Below the pieces are notes generated by a model. The model saw only the letters and a list, made by a program, of their open reading frames with translations. It was not told where the DNA came from and searched no databases. DNA of 42,933 nt from an uncultured Roseburia sp. (GTDB lineage: Bacteria; Bacillota; Clostridia; Lachnospirales; Lachnospiraceae). This document shows positions 26,380-36,205 of this stretch, in pieces (positions within the stretch are counted from its first letter, which is position 1; each line of letters opens with the position of its first letter). The DNA is taken from NCBI GenBank assembly GCA_934317215.1, contig CAKREH010000031.1, positions 1 through 42,933 on the forward strand, read 5' to 3'. The position numbers and the translations under genes were made by a program.

Positions 26380-27396
26380 TTATTTACTGCTCTCTTTCAT
26401 CTTTGCAAAAATACTCTGTAACACAATAAAGAAACAAAGTAATGCTGCAACTGCGATGCTCGACCAGGAACTTAAGAGCTTACCATTGGTCTTTACCAGA
26501 GTTGAGATTGTACCGTTGATCAGTACACCGAAGAAGGAACCGATCACATTTCCAACTCCTCCGGTCAGGAGCGTTCCACCGATAACGGATGATGCGATGG
26601 CATCCATCTCTAATCCAAGTGCCTGCTGCACGTTGCCGGACATGGTATTCAAGCAATAGCAGATACCGCCGATCGAACAGAGGAAAGAAGATAACACATA
26701 AGCTTTTAATTTTGTCTTTTTCACATCAAGTCCCATCATGGTCGCTGACTGCTCACTGCCGCCAACTGCATAAAGACTTCTTCCAAATTTGGTGTAGCGG
26801 AGCATCAGAAATACCACGACTAACACTACCAGTGCCACAACCACGGAAATACGGATAAACGGTACCTGTACCACGCCTTTACCATTGACATAAGATCCAA
26901 ACGGAAGTTTGATCTTGGCATTTGCAAGTTTTACAAAAAATTCATTGCTGCTGATCGATACCTGATCCGTACAGATCACAGCCGTCATACCTCTTGCGAA
27001 GAACATTCCCGCCATCGTCACAATAAATGGCTGGATATTTAAATATCCGACACAGAAACCCTGTACAATTCCAAATACAACGCCGATCAAAAGGACCAGA
27101 ATACAAAGAACCACTGCGTTCATGTTCCATCTCTCCATTCCGACCGCAAGAAACATACAGTCCATAGCTACAAGAGAACCAACCGAGATGTCGATTCCAC
27201 CTGTCAGCATAACACATGTCATTCCACAGGTAATGCATAAGAGTCCCGCATTATTGATCAGTACATTTAAAAATGTCTGCAGGTGTGTAAATCCCTTATT
27301 TGCATAAATCGCACATCCGACTGCATACATGACGAAGAATAAAACAATTGTGATGATCAAAAGTACCGTGTTTCCATTCATTTTCTTTTTCTTCAT
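26380..27396 (-). CDS. yjfF: Sugar ABC transporter permease, YjfF-like
   Basis: Inner-membrane permease of the RbsC/AraH family, 338 residues, with about eight to ten hydrophobic segments. It shows the family motif GGIDISVGSLVAMDCM and the ATP-binding-subunit contact region YAVGGSEQSATMMGLDV. It overlaps the ytfT stop by one base (TAATG), with GGAGGTG upstream. By position and family it is the second permease of a galactofuranose-type importer. The sugar itself is inferred from YtfQ similarity. Confidence 0.85.
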   Translation of the reverse strand: MKKKKMNGNTVLLIITIVLFFVMYAVGCAIYANKGFTHLQTFLNVLINNAGLLCITCGMTCVMLTGGIDISVGSLVAMDCMFLAVGMERWNMNAVVLCILVLLIGVVFGIVQGFCVGYLNIQPFIVTMAGMFFARGMTAVICTDQVSISSNEFFVKLANAKIKLPFGSYVNGKGVVQVPFIRISVVVALVVLVVVFLMLRYTKFGRSLYAVGGSEQSATMMGLDVKKTKLKAYVLSSFLCSIGGICYCLNTMSGNVQQALGLEMDAIASSVIGGTLLTGGVGNVIGSFFGVLINGTISTLVKTNGKLLSSWSSIAVAALLCFFIVLQSIFAKMKESSK

Positions 27397-28460
27397 TATG
27401 CGACACCTCCTTTTGCCAGCTGTCTTTTTGCAGACATCTTTTTCATATAATCCTTAAACGGAGGCGCCTGGATTGCAACGATGATGATAACAATGACCGC
27501 CTTGTATACCGGTGCCTGTTCGGTGGAAACACCCAGCGCATACAGTGTTGTCGTGATCGCCTGGATCGTATATGCACCGATAATAGAACCGGTAAGACGG
27601 AACTTCCCGCCGCCAAGACTGTTACCGCCAAGTGCAACTGCAAGAATTGCATCCAGCTCAAAGTTTAATCCGATATTGTTAGAATCTGCAGAACTGATAC
27701 GGGAAGATGCCACAATTCCGGCAATTCCGGCGCAAAGTCCACAGACAATATAGCACAGGAAAATAATTCTTTCTGATTTGATACCTGCAATACGGGAAGC
27801 CTTTTTGTTGATACCAACACTCTGTACATATAACCCCAGCGCCGTCTTTTTTAGTATCAGGGAAGTAATTATGATACATACGGCTGCCACAACAATCGGT
27901 GTCGGGATAAATCCAAGATATCCACCAAAAATTTTAAAGGAATCCTCTCTTACATACACAATCATATTGTTACATAATAACAGACCGATCGCTCTTGCTG
28001 CCGAGAATAAAATAAGCGTTGCGACCATCGGCTGTACATTCAGATACGATACTAAAAATCCGTTAAATGCACCGCAGACACATCCGATCAGGATACCGCC
28101 AAGCACTCCGATGATAAGCGGTCTCGCCAGTTCATTCGTGGAGGAAACTCCATAGCCTGCAAGCAGCATACAGCAGAACGACGCTGCCAGTGACATGACC
28201 GAACCAACGGAAATATCAGTACCTGCAGAACAGGATACAACCAGAGTCATTCCGATCGCAAGGATCGCGATCTCACTTCCACGGTTTAAGATATCGATAA
28301 TACGTCCATACAATACTCCGTTTCGAATGGAGATCGTAAAGAAATTAAATGCAAAATTTCCCGATGCAACATCGTAAATGATATTTACCGCCATTACCAA
28401 TAACATACAAAAGATAGGCAGAAACAGCGGTTTGCTGATCAGTTTTTTTATATTATTCAT
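27396..28460 (-). CDS. ytfT: Sugar ABC transporter permease, YtfT-like
   Basis: Membrane permease of the RbsC family, 354 residues. It carries SAGTDISVGSVMSLAAS and the coupling region GLYVQSVGINKKASRIAGI. The ATG at 28460 was chosen because GGAGGTG lies 8 bases upstream, and it overlaps the ytfR end by 8 bases. A GTG three codons earlier is less likely. It forms a heterodimeric pore with the YjfF-like permease. Confidence 0.85.
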   Translation of the reverse strand: MNNIKKLISKPLFLPIFCMLLVMAVNIIYDVASGNFAFNFFTISIRNGVLYGRIIDILNRGSEIAILAIGMTLVVSCSAGTDISVGSVMSLAASFCCMLLAGYGVSSTNELARPLIIGVLGGILIGCVCGAFNGFLVSYLNVQPMVATLILFSAARAIGLLLCNNMIVYVREDSFKIFGGYLGFIPTPIVVAAVCIIITSLILKKTALGLYVQSVGINKKASRIAGIKSERIIFLCYIVCGLCAGIAGIVASSRISSADSNNIGLNFELDAILAVALGGNSLGGGKFRLTGSIIGAYTIQAITTTLYALGVSTEQAPVYKAVIVIIIVAIQAPPFKDYMKKMSAKRQLAKGGVA

Positions 28461-29973
28461 TTGTGCCACCTCCTGCGATCGCCTGCATTACATGTTCCTG
28501 TGTCAGATTATCCGTGATCTCACCGACTTTTTCCCCATCTCTTAATACGACAAGTTTCGAACAGGTTCGAAGCATCTCTTCGATCTCAGAAGAAATAAAG
28601 ATCAGGCTCTTTCCCTCCTCCGCTAACTGGATCACAAGTTTCTGGATCTCTGTCTTTGTTCCGACATCGATACCACGCGTCGGTTCATCTAAAATTAAAA
28701 ATTCCGGATCGGTCGCAAGCCAGCGCGCTAAGATCACTTTCTGCTGGTTACCACCGGAGAGCTGTTTGATCAGTGTCTCCCTGTTTGCGGTCTTGATCTG
28801 AAGAAGTTCTATGTATTTGTCCGCGATCTCGATCTGCTTACTCATCGGCAGCAGTTTGAATATTCCACGCTTTGCCTGCAGTGCAAGAATAATATTTTCC
28901 CTTACCGACAGGTCACCTATGATACCTTCTGCCTTTCTGTCATCCGGCAATAGTCCCATTCCAAGGTTCATGGCATCGATCGGAGCATTGATCTTTACTT
29001 CTTTTCCCGCAACTTTCAATTCTCCGGTCTGATTTTTGTCTGCGCCGTAAATAACACGCGCTAACTCACTTCTGCCGGAACCTAAAAGTCCGGTCAATCC
29101 GACTACCTCTCCCTTATGGATCTGTAAGTCAAACGGTTTTATTTTTCCTTTATGGCTCATTCCCTTTGCATCGATAAACAGCGGTTCCTTTGAAAAGTCT
29201 TTCGCCTGCTCCGTTTTTACAGCCGCAAGATCATCAAAATCTTTTCCCATCATTGCCGCAACCAGACGCACCCTCGGCAGTTCTTCGATCGGATATTCCC
29301 CGACTAATTTACCGTTTCTGAGTACTGTGATACGGTCACAGACCGCATAGACCTGCTCTAAGAAATGGGTTACAAACACGATTGCAACACCATTTTCTTT
29401 CAGCTGACGCATCAGGGTAAATAATTTTTCTACTTCATGGTCATCCAACGATGACGTCGGCTCATCTAAGATGAGTACTTTACATTCCATATCCACTGCT
29501 CTCGCGATCGCGATCATCTGCTGCAGGGCAAGTGAATACTCTTCCAGATTCTGCGTTACATCAATTTTTATATCCAGACTGTTCATGATCTTTTCCGATT
29601 TTGCGATCATGGTCTTCCAGTCGATCGTTCCAAGTTTTGTTTTCGGTTCCCTTCCAATAAATAAATTCTCTGCAACACTAAGATTCGGGCAAAGATTTAC
29701 CTCCTGATACACAGTGGAAATACCTTTTTTCTGCGCATCCAGCGTCGAATGATTGACAACCGGACCATCGATGCCCTCCACATGTATTTCTCCTGCCTCA
29801 AATGCATTGATTCCTGTCAGACATTTGATCAGCGTAGATTTTCCGGCACCATTTTCCCCCATCAGTGCCATGATCTCACCTTTGCGTAATGTAAGATCCA
29901 CATGATCCAATGCTTTTACCCCCGGAAATGTCATGGTTATCCCGCGCATGGTCAATACAACATTACTCTCCAT
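28453..29973 (-). CDS. ytfR: Sugar ABC transporter ATP-binding protein, YtfR-like
   Basis: A 506-residue protein with two ABC domains in tandem, as in RbsA/MglA. The first has Walker A GENGAGKST, a degenerate signature (EEYSLALQQ) and Walker B LILDEPTSS. The second has a degenerate P-loop (GLLGSGRSELAR), signature LSGGNQQK and LILDEPTRG. This asymmetry is normal in the family. The ribosome site is AAGGAAG. It lies in one operon with the two permeases. Confidence 0.93.
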   Translation of the reverse strand: MESNVVLTMRGITMTFPGVKALDHVDLTLRKGEIMALMGENGAGKSTLIKCLTGINAFEAGEIHVEGIDGPVVNHSTLDAQKKGISTVYQEVNLCPNLSVAENLFIGREPKTKLGTIDWKTMIAKSEKIMNSLDIKIDVTQNLEEYSLALQQMIAIARAVDMECKVLILDEPTSSLDDHEVEKLFTLMRQLKENGVAIVFVTHFLEQVYAVCDRITVLRNGKLVGEYPIEELPRVRLVAAMMGKDFDDLAAVKTEQAKDFSKEPLFIDAKGMSHKGKIKPFDLQIHKGEVVGLTGLLGSGRSELARVIYGADKNQTGELKVAGKEVKINAPIDAMNLGMGLLPDDRKAEGIIGDLSVRENIILALQAKRGIFKLLPMSKQIEIADKYIELLQIKTANRETLIKQLSGGNQQKVILARWLATDPEFLILDEPTRGIDVGTKTEIQKLVIQLAEEGKSLIFISSEIEEMLRTCSKLVVLRDGEKVGEITDNLTQEHVMQAIAGGGTNE

Positions 29974-29997
29974 CTTCCTTCACCCTTTCTTTAAAAT

Positions 29998-30020
29998 GGG
30001 AGAGACCAGATGGTCTCCCC
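29998..30020 (-). other. Intercistronic hairpin between ytfQ and ytfR
   Basis: GGGAGACC and GGTCTCTCCC arms around ATCT, then an ATTTTAAA tail. It is a weak terminator or mRNA-stabilising hairpin. Such a structure would give the binding protein a higher yield than the membrane parts. Confidence 0.6.
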
Positions 30021-30045
30021 CCGCATTTTATGCCATCAGGTTTGA

Positions 30046-31182
30046 TTAATACTGGGCATCTACGATTTCTTTTGTGACAACGGTCAGATCCTGATCTTCT
30101 CCATTTACATTGATCGTAGAAAGGACATCCTCATTTACGAACCAGTGCTCTGCCATGTACACTTCTTTCTCCGGAGTCTCACCAGCCTGAAGCTGTTTGA
30201 TAACTTCCTCTACGAACGGAGCTGCAAGCGGGTTACACTCAAAGTCTGCATTGATGTCACCGGACATTACATACTCAAGTCCTGCGGTACATGCATCGAA
30301 GGAAACAAGGATCACATCACCATTTACGCCGTAGGAGATACCAGCTGCCTTCATTGCATCCATTGCACCGAATGCCTCGTTATCATTCTGGCATACAACA
30401 ACGTTAAATTTGCCTTCATAACTCTTGATGTAGGACTCCATGACTTCCTGTCCGCCTGCCTGTGTGAAATCACCGGTCTGGGAATCTAAGATATTCCATC
30501 CATTTTCATCTGCGATCTCTTTAAATCCGTCGGTACGTCCGATCGTTGCGGAAGCTCCGGTAGATCCCTCGATCACAAGTACGTTGACATCACTGATGCC
30601 CTTTGCATCTGTATATGCTTTTAACCACTCTCCTGCTGCAAGACCTTCTGTCTTGAAGTTAGAACCTACCCATGAAACATATTTATCTGAGTCATCGATC
30701 GTACGGTCAATGACGATAACCGGAATTCCTGCTTCCTCGCACTCTGTCAGTACAGTGTCCCATCCGGTTGATACGATTGGATCGATGATGATATAATCAA
30801 CATCCTGCTCGATAAATCCTCTGACTGCCTCTAACTGTACTGCAGAATCATTATCACAGTCTACAAACTGAAGATCGTATCCATTGTCTGCGGAAAAAAC
30901 ACTTAAACAGGAATCTGTGGAAGCGGTACGCCAGTCAGATTCGTGTCCAACCTGTGCAAAACCAATTGTAACCGTATCACCGCTTGCTGCGGAGCTCTCT
31001 GTTCCGGCTGCCTCTGCGCTGTCATCTGTCTGATCTGCAGCAGCTGCATCATCTGTTTTTGCTGCGGCATCATTGGATGCACCCGCATTACCTGTTGACG
31101 TGTTTGCGCTGTTTCCGCATCCTGCTAACATTGTTGCCCCTAATGCCATACACATTACCATACTCACCAATTTTCTTTTCAT
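30046..31182 (-). CDS. ytfQ: Galactofuranose-type sugar-binding lipoprotein, YtfQ-like
   Basis: A 378-residue lipoprotein. The signal peptide has lipobox MLAGCG, then an Ala/Asp/Ser-rich linker of about 50 residues that tethers it to the membrane. The type 1 binding fold starts at IGFAQVGHESDWRTAST, the hallmark of YtfQ-like proteins. DYIIIDPIVSTGW, VIVIDRTI and WVGSNFKTEGLAAGEWL follow. E. coli YtfQ binds galactofuranose; ligand identity here is inference. The ribosome site is GGGAGG. It is the first gene of the importer operon, just downstream of the kinase gene. Confidence 0.9.
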   Translation of the reverse strand: MKRKLVSMVMCMALGATMLAGCGNSANTSTGNAGASNDAAAKTDDAAAADQTDDSAEAAGTESSAASGDTVTIGFAQVGHESDWRTASTDSCLSVFSADNGYDLQFVDCDNDSAVQLEAVRGFIEQDVDYIIIDPIVSTGWDTVLTECEEAGIPVIVIDRTIDDSDKYVSWVGSNFKTEGLAAGEWLKAYTDAKGISDVNVLVIEGSTGASATIGRTDGFKEIADENGWNILDSQTGDFTQAGGQEVMESYIKSYEGKFNVVVCQNDNEAFGAMDAMKAAGISYGVNGDVILVSFDACTAGLEYVMSGDINADFECNPLAAPFVEEVIKQLQAGETPEKEVYMAEHWFVNEDVLSTINVNGEDQDLTVVTKEIVDAQY

Positions 31183-31237
31183 TTCAAAAACCTCCCATAG
31201 TTTTTTTAGATTTGGTTTCGTTGCTAACCATGGTCTA

Positions 31238-31286
31238 ATTATAACTGTGAGAGGTTTTTATGAATACCGAATTAAATTTGAATTAA
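31238..31286 (-). promoter_or_regulatory. ytfQ promoter with activator-type direct repeats
   Basis: On the minus strand a TATAAT (31238-31243) has only a poor -35 (TATTCA at about 31261-31266). Directly upstream are two TTAATTC repeats exactly 11 bp apart (31269-31275 and 31280-31286 as GAATTAA on the plus strand). A repeat on one DNA face beside a weak -35 fits an AraC-type activator, presumably the response regulator encoded upstream. Confidence 0.5.
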
Positions 31287-31367
31287 GTATAATTTTTTAC
31301 TAAATTGTGAACAGATTTCATATATTCCGGTAAAAAAGTGTAATTTTTTTGGAAAAATGTGTATTTT

Positions 31368-32825
31368 TTATGAACTGCTTTCTGTTCTTACCGGAATTCT
31401 TACCCAGACTTCCGTTCCTTCCCCGTAGGTACTCTGCACTTTCAGTCCATATTCCGTGCCATAATGCAACTGGATGCGTTGATTGACATTAAACAGTCCA
31501 AAGCCGTCATTTTCTTTTTTCGTATTGCCATCCTCTTTTAACATCGCGCATACTTCTGCAAGTCTCTGTTTATCCATCCCGATCCCGTTATCTTTTACCT
31601 TAAAGATCAGGACATCCGCACAACGCTCCGCCGAGACCGTGATATGCCCCTTCCCGCGCTTGTTTTTTATGCCATGGTAAAGTGCATTTTCCACTAACGG
31701 CTGAAGTGTCAGTTTGATGACCTCATAACCGTAATATTCCTCCGGGATCGCAATCTCATAATCTAAAATGTCCCGGTAGCGGAACTGCTGGATCTCTAAA
31801 TAGCTGCGGATATGCTCTGTCTCTTCTTTCACGGAGACAAACTCCCTTCCCTTACTCAAAGAAGTCCTGAAAAATGTGGACAGGGAGGACACCATCATTA
31901 CGACCTCGTCTGTCTTTTTTGACTCGGCAAGCCAGATGATATTATCGAGCGTGTTATATAAGAAATGAGGATTGATCTGCTCCTGCAGCACCCGAAGCTC
32001 TGCTGCCCTTAAATTCAACTCCTCCGTATGGATATCTTCCACAAGGTTGCCGATTTTTTCCACCATCTGGTTAAAACTCTTATTTAGCACCTCAATCTCT
32101 TCCGGTCCGGTTTTCACCGCCCGGATTCTGAAATCGCCACCCCCGGCAGCCACTGCGGCATCGCACAGCTCCCCGATTGGTTCTGTGATGCCCGTCACGA
32201 TTTTTCTGCTGACTGCAAATGCACCCACTAAGATCACCAGTAAAATACCGCTCGTGATTGCAATCGCCTGCTCCACATCGTTACGGATCCCGCCCCGCAG
32301 ATCCTCCATGTTCATGCTCTCGTAATAAATATAATACTGGATCTGTTCCTGGATCAGCTCCGTCAGCACCCTGATATTTAAGTCCAAACTCTCCATATTT
32401 GTCTCATAAGATCCACTGACTAACGCATCTTCCTCGATCTCCTGCACCCTTTTTTCAAGAGTGTCAAGACTCTTTAAAATTCGCGAGAGACGCTGTTTCG
32501 CATATGCGGAATCGGCATCCTCTGCCAATTCCCTGAACACCTCTCTCGCCTCTTTGATCATCTTTTGCGGCTTTTGTGTATCAACTAACTCCTCCGCACG
32601 TTCCGAATTAACCACGATAATGTACATCACATAGTCGATATCTTCCTTGAATCCGATGTTATATGCATTTGCCTTTGTGATCTTCTCCACAATATGGTCA
32701 TATTTTGACGATACATTGTTGATCATAAAAAGCAAATATGTGATCATAACCGTCAGCGGAATCACACAGATAAGAAGCAGCAGATACAACCTGTTTTTTA
32801 ATGAAAATTTTTTTCTTACGTTCAT
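31368..32825 (-). CDS. YesM-type sensor histidine kinase
   Basis: A 485-residue membrane kinase. Transmembrane helices lie at about residues 13-34 and 188-207, flanking an extracytoplasmic sensor of about 150 mostly helical residues. A HAMP domain (206-260), a His_kinase region with H287 in QINPHFLYNTLDNI, and an ATPase domain with LVENALYHG, DNGIGMD and GFGLFNV follow. Its ATG overlaps the regulator stop by ATGA. It likely senses a sugar or a sugar-loaded binding protein and controls the importer operon downstream. Confidence 0.92.
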   Translation of the reverse strand: MNVRKKFSLKNRLYLLLLICVIPLTVMITYLLFMINNVSSKYDHIVEKITKANAYNIGFKEDIDYVMYIIVVNSERAEELVDTQKPQKMIKEAREVFRELAEDADSAYAKQRLSRILKSLDTLEKRVQEIEEDALVSGSYETNMESLDLNIRVLTELIQEQIQYYIYYESMNMEDLRGGIRNDVEQAIAITSGILLVILVGAFAVSRKIVTGITEPIGELCDAAVAAGGGDFRIRAVKTGPEEIEVLNKSFNQMVEKIGNLVEDIHTEELNLRAAELRVLQEQINPHFLYNTLDNIIWLAESKKTDEVVMMVSSLSTFFRTSLSKGREFVSVKEETEHIRSYLEIQQFRYRDILDYEIAIPEEYYGYEVIKLTLQPLVENALYHGIKNKRGKGHITVSAERCADVLIFKVKDNGIGMDKQRLAEVCAMLKEDGNTKKENDGFGLFNVNQRIQLHYGTEYGLKVQSTYGEGTEVWVRIPVRTESSS

Positions 32826-34456
32826 AATTTTTCCTGTTCCTGCTCTGGTCTGTCACTCCCGTTTCTGTATTCCCGCGGCGTACACCCCTGTGTCTTTTTA
32901 AACAGGTTACTGAAATAATGTGCATCCCGGAAACCGACTTCAAATGCAATCTCCGTGGTCTTAGTCTCGGTCGTCCGCAATAACTGTTTTGCCTTATCCA
33001 TGCGCACCTTTGTCAGATACTCAACAAACGTCACTCCCGTCTCCTGTCCGAATACAGTGCTGAAATGGCTCGAACTTAAATTTACCTCCGAAGCGACCAT
33101 ATTTAAGGAGATATCCTCATGATTATAGTTATCTTCTATGTAGGCTTTTGCATGCTGGATCAGATTGTCATATCTGCGTTCCATGCCCTGCTCCCGCAGT
33201 TCGATCACTGCCCCGAACAGATTTTTGATGTACTCCCTCGCCTGTCCTACAGTGTCAAGAAAAATTTCCATCTTCTGCGCATCTTTGTACTGTTCCAACA
33301 GATTTTCACTGGTATATCCGCTTTTTTCCAACACGGAGACCGCGCTCACATACAGATCCATCAGCACATACTGCCGCAGCAGAACCGACTGTAAGCTACC
33401 GTTTGAGATCTTCCGGAAATAATCATCCACAAACCCGGATACTTCCTCTTTTCTTCCTGTATACAAAAACTGTTCCACCTGTCTTCGGTCGATTCCGGAC
33501 ACATTGAGTTCCCCAAGATCTAATGTCTCTTTTGTTTCCATCTCATTTTCTATCTTCTTTACCTGTTCCGTGATCTTATTTTTCTCTAAGGAATACCGCT
33601 TCGCAAAAAGAAGATTCGCTTCCTCGTAACATTTTTTGATCTCGCTGAACCGTGTGACCGGTATCCCGTATACCGCGGCATAATCGATCTTATTTTCCCC
33701 GCAGAGATATATTTCAAGTTCCTGTTCAATGGCATTTTTCAGCTGTTCAAGCGTCACACCATTTTCCTCTTTCAGTACCAGATGATATTCCCCACAGCTT
33801 AGTTTTGCGCGGATCACACTCGAACCGTATGCAAAAAACTGTTCCATATGATCTTCAAATGCTTCATCTTTTTCATAAAACGTCTCCGTCCCATCCTCGA
33901 AAAAGAGCTGTAACATAAGAACATTGTAGCGCTCCGCTGCCAGTTCGATCTCCTGTTCTCTAGCCTCTTTTAACACCTCCGAAAAGGAGTGCTCACCGGA
34001 TACAATATGTCGGAACAGTCTTCTTTTTGTAAGTGTTTTCTGTTCTTTTTCGTTTTTTTTCTCTTCCTGTCTGCCTCTTCTGTCGTAAATTTTTTCTGCG
34101 ATCCGCCTGATTGCTTCTAAAAGCTGTGCACTGGTCACCGGTTTCAGCAGATAGTCTTCCACACCGATCGAGATAGCTTCTTTTGCATAATCAAACTCAC
34201 CATATCCGCTCAGAATCAGGATACTCGTATCCGGAAGTTCCTGTTTTACGATCCGGCTAAGTTCCAGTCCATCCATAAAAGGCATCCTGATGTCCGTGAT
34301 CAGGATGTCCGGTTTTAGTTTCTGAATCATCGGATACGCGAGTTCTCCATCACTCGCCTCACCAACAAATTCAAATCCTTCCTCCTGCCATGCAATATTA
34401 TTTCGTATCCCCTCCCGCATTACAATCTCATCTTCTGCCAGAAAAATTTTCAACAT
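32822..34456 (-). CDS. YesN-type response regulator with AraC output domain
   Basis: A 544-residue protein. The receiver domain carries phospho-acceptor D55 in ILITDIRMP and conserved ILSGYGEFDYAKEA and YLLKPV. A long linker region follows, then two AraC helix-turn-helix units (SLNMVASEVNLSSSHFS, then TEIAFEVGFRDAHYFSNLFKK). I chose the ATG at 34456 because it places the receiver at the usual distance. A start six codons upstream (MMGEKE) is possible. It is expected to activate the ytfQ promoter. Confidence 0.9.
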   Translation of the reverse strand: MLKIFLAEDEIVMREGIRNNIAWQEEGFEFVGEASDGELAYPMIQKLKPDILITDIRMPFMDGLELSRIVKQELPDTSILILSGYGEFDYAKEAISIGVEDYLLKPVTSAQLLEAIRRIAEKIYDRRGRQEEKKNEKEQKTLTKRRLFRHIVSGEHSFSEVLKEAREQEIELAAERYNVLMLQLFFEDGTETFYEKDEAFEDHMEQFFAYGSSVIRAKLSCGEYHLVLKEENGVTLEQLKNAIEQELEIYLCGENKIDYAAVYGIPVTRFSEIKKCYEEANLLFAKRYSLEKNKITEQVKKIENEMETKETLDLGELNVSGIDRRQVEQFLYTGRKEEVSGFVDDYFRKISNGSLQSVLLRQYVLMDLYVSAVSVLEKSGYTSENLLEQYKDAQKMEIFLDTVGQAREYIKNLFGAVIELREQGMERRYDNLIQHAKAYIEDNYNHEDISLNMVASEVNLSSSHFSTVFGQETGVTFVEYLTKVRMDKAKQLLRTTETKTTEIAFEVGFRDAHYFSNLFKKTQGCTPREYRNGSDRPEQEQEKL

Positions 34457-34563
34457 CGTTTCTTTTTCCCCCATCATATCTTCTTCCCGGACTCCCCATC
34501 CGCTGGAAAATCTATATGATGAAAATAGCACATTCCATAAAATGTTTCAATAAACAACTTTTG

Positions 34564-34626
34564 AAAAAGACCGGAGCAGCATGATTTCATATAGTGTCCC
34601 AAATCATGTCACTCCGGTCTTTTTTT
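34564..34626 (-). terminator. Terminator of the gltBD operon
   Basis: AGACCGGAG and CTCCGGTCT arms enclose a second stem (CATGATTT/AAATCATG). A T-run follows on either strand. It lies between the gltD end and the response regulator start. Confidence 0.85.
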
Positions 34627-34650
34627 TATTTAATTTCCATCAACATTTTT

Positions 34651-36144
34651 TTACTGTACTGACAGATAGGAATATCCCATCAGGCTCTCATCCACCGCAT
34701 GTGCAACCTCACGTCCTTCTCGGATTGCCCACACAACAAGAGACTGTCCTCTGTGCACATCGCCTGCTGCAAATACATTTTTCACACTGGTCGCATATGC
34801 CCCCTCTGCCGTTGATACATTCGATCTTGCATTCAGTTCGACGCCAAACGCATCTGCAACATATTTTTCTGTTCCAAGGAATCCTGCTGCGATCAGAACC
34901 AGATCTGCATCAAGTTTCGTCTCGGAACCCGGCACTTCTGACATTACCATGCGTCCGGTCTTTTCATCCTTTTTGCTCTCTAATTTTACGGTGATAATGC
35001 CGGTTAAGCTGCCGTTTTTATCTTTTAAGAACTCTTTGACTGTCGTCTGATAAATACGCGGATCATGTCCAAATACAGCGATTGCTTCCTCCTGACCATA
35101 GTCTGTTTTGCAGACTTTCGGCCACTCCGGCCAAGGGTTGTTCTCCGCTCTGGTATCCGGTGCTTTCGGCATCATCTCAAGCTGTGTCACACTCGCACAG
35201 CCATGACGGATGGATGTGCCGACACAGTCGTTTCCGGTATCACCGCCGCCGATGATGACCACTTTTTTACCCTTTGCAGAAATATAATTGTTATCTTTCA
35301 GGTCAGAATCTAAAAGGCTCTTTGTGGTTGCCTTCAAGAAATCCACAGCAAAGTAAATGCCCTTTGCATCACGCCCCGGTGCCTTGATATCACGCGGATT
35401 TTTTGCACCGCAGGCTAAGATCACGCGGTCATAATCCTTTAATAACTTCGCTGCCTTTACATCTTTTCCGACATTGACGCCGGTTACAAACTCCACACCC
35501 TCTTCTTTCATGATATCCACTTTGCGGTCGATGACCCATTTTTCCAGTTTCATATTCGGGATACCATACATCAAAAGTCCGCCGACACGGTCGTCACGTT
35601 CAAACACCGTCACCTGATGCCCACGTTTGTTTAACTGGTCTGCTGCGGCTAATCCTGCAGGACCGGAACCGATGATTGCAACTTTCTTTCCGGTACGTAC
35701 TCTCGGCGGGTTTGCTGCTGCGTATCCTTTCTCATAAGCGTTTTCGATAATGCCGTGCTCGTTTGCCTTACAGGTGACCGGGTCCTCCCAGTGGCCACAA
35801 GTGCAGGCTGCTTCACAGAGTGCCGGGCACACGCGTGATGTAAATTCCGGGAAATTGTTGGTTTTCTTTAAACGGTTATATGCCTGCTCCCAGTTTCCGG
35901 TGTAGACAAGATCATTCCACTCCGGTACCAGATTGTGCAGCGGGCATCCGCTCGTCATTCCCATGATGGTCATACCGGACTGGCAGAACGGCACACCGCA
36001 GTTCATACATCTTGCACCCTGAATCTGCTGTTTTTCCATGGAAAGCGGAATATGAAATTCCTTAAAATTTTTGATGCGCTCTTTTGGCTCGATCGCTTTC
36101 GCATCTTCTCTCTCGTAATCTATAAATCCAGTTGGTTTTCCCAT
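34651..36144 (-). CDS. gltD: Glutamate synthase small subunit
   Basis: NAD(P)H-oxidising subunit of glutamate synthase, 497 residues. The N-terminal cysteine groups CMNCGVPFC, CPLHN and CPALCEAACTC hold two 4Fe-4S clusters. The FAD-binding GSGPAGLAAAD and the pyridine-nucleotide site GGGDTGND follow, and the C-terminal AAGDVHRGQSLVVWAI closes the FAD site. It lies 61 bp downstream of gltB, with GGAGG before its start. It passes electrons to GltB for making glutamate from 2-oxoglutarate and glutamine. Confidence 0.96.
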   Translation of the reverse strand: MGKPTGFIDYEREDAKAIEPKERIKNFKEFHIPLSMEKQQIQGARCMNCGVPFCQSGMTIMGMTSGCPLHNLVPEWNDLVYTGNWEQAYNRLKKTNNFPEFTSRVCPALCEAACTCGHWEDPVTCKANEHGIIENAYEKGYAAANPPRVRTGKKVAIIGSGPAGLAAADQLNKRGHQVTVFERDDRVGGLLMYGIPNMKLEKWVIDRKVDIMKEEGVEFVTGVNVGKDVKAAKLLKDYDRVILACGAKNPRDIKAPGRDAKGIYFAVDFLKATTKSLLDSDLKDNNYISAKGKKVVIIGGGDTGNDCVGTSIRHGCASVTQLEMMPKAPDTRAENNPWPEWPKVCKTDYGQEEAIAVFGHDPRIYQTTVKEFLKDKNGSLTGIITVKLESKKDEKTGRMVMSEVPGSETKLDADLVLIAAGFLGTEKYVADAFGVELNARSNVSTAEGAYATSVKNVFAAGDVHRGQSLVVWAIREGREVAHAVDESLMGYSYLSVQ

Positions 36145-36205
36145 TGCTCATATCCTCCATCGTGATGCCCTGCGGCACTTACCGCCGCAGGAACATCTTA
36201 CTTAT

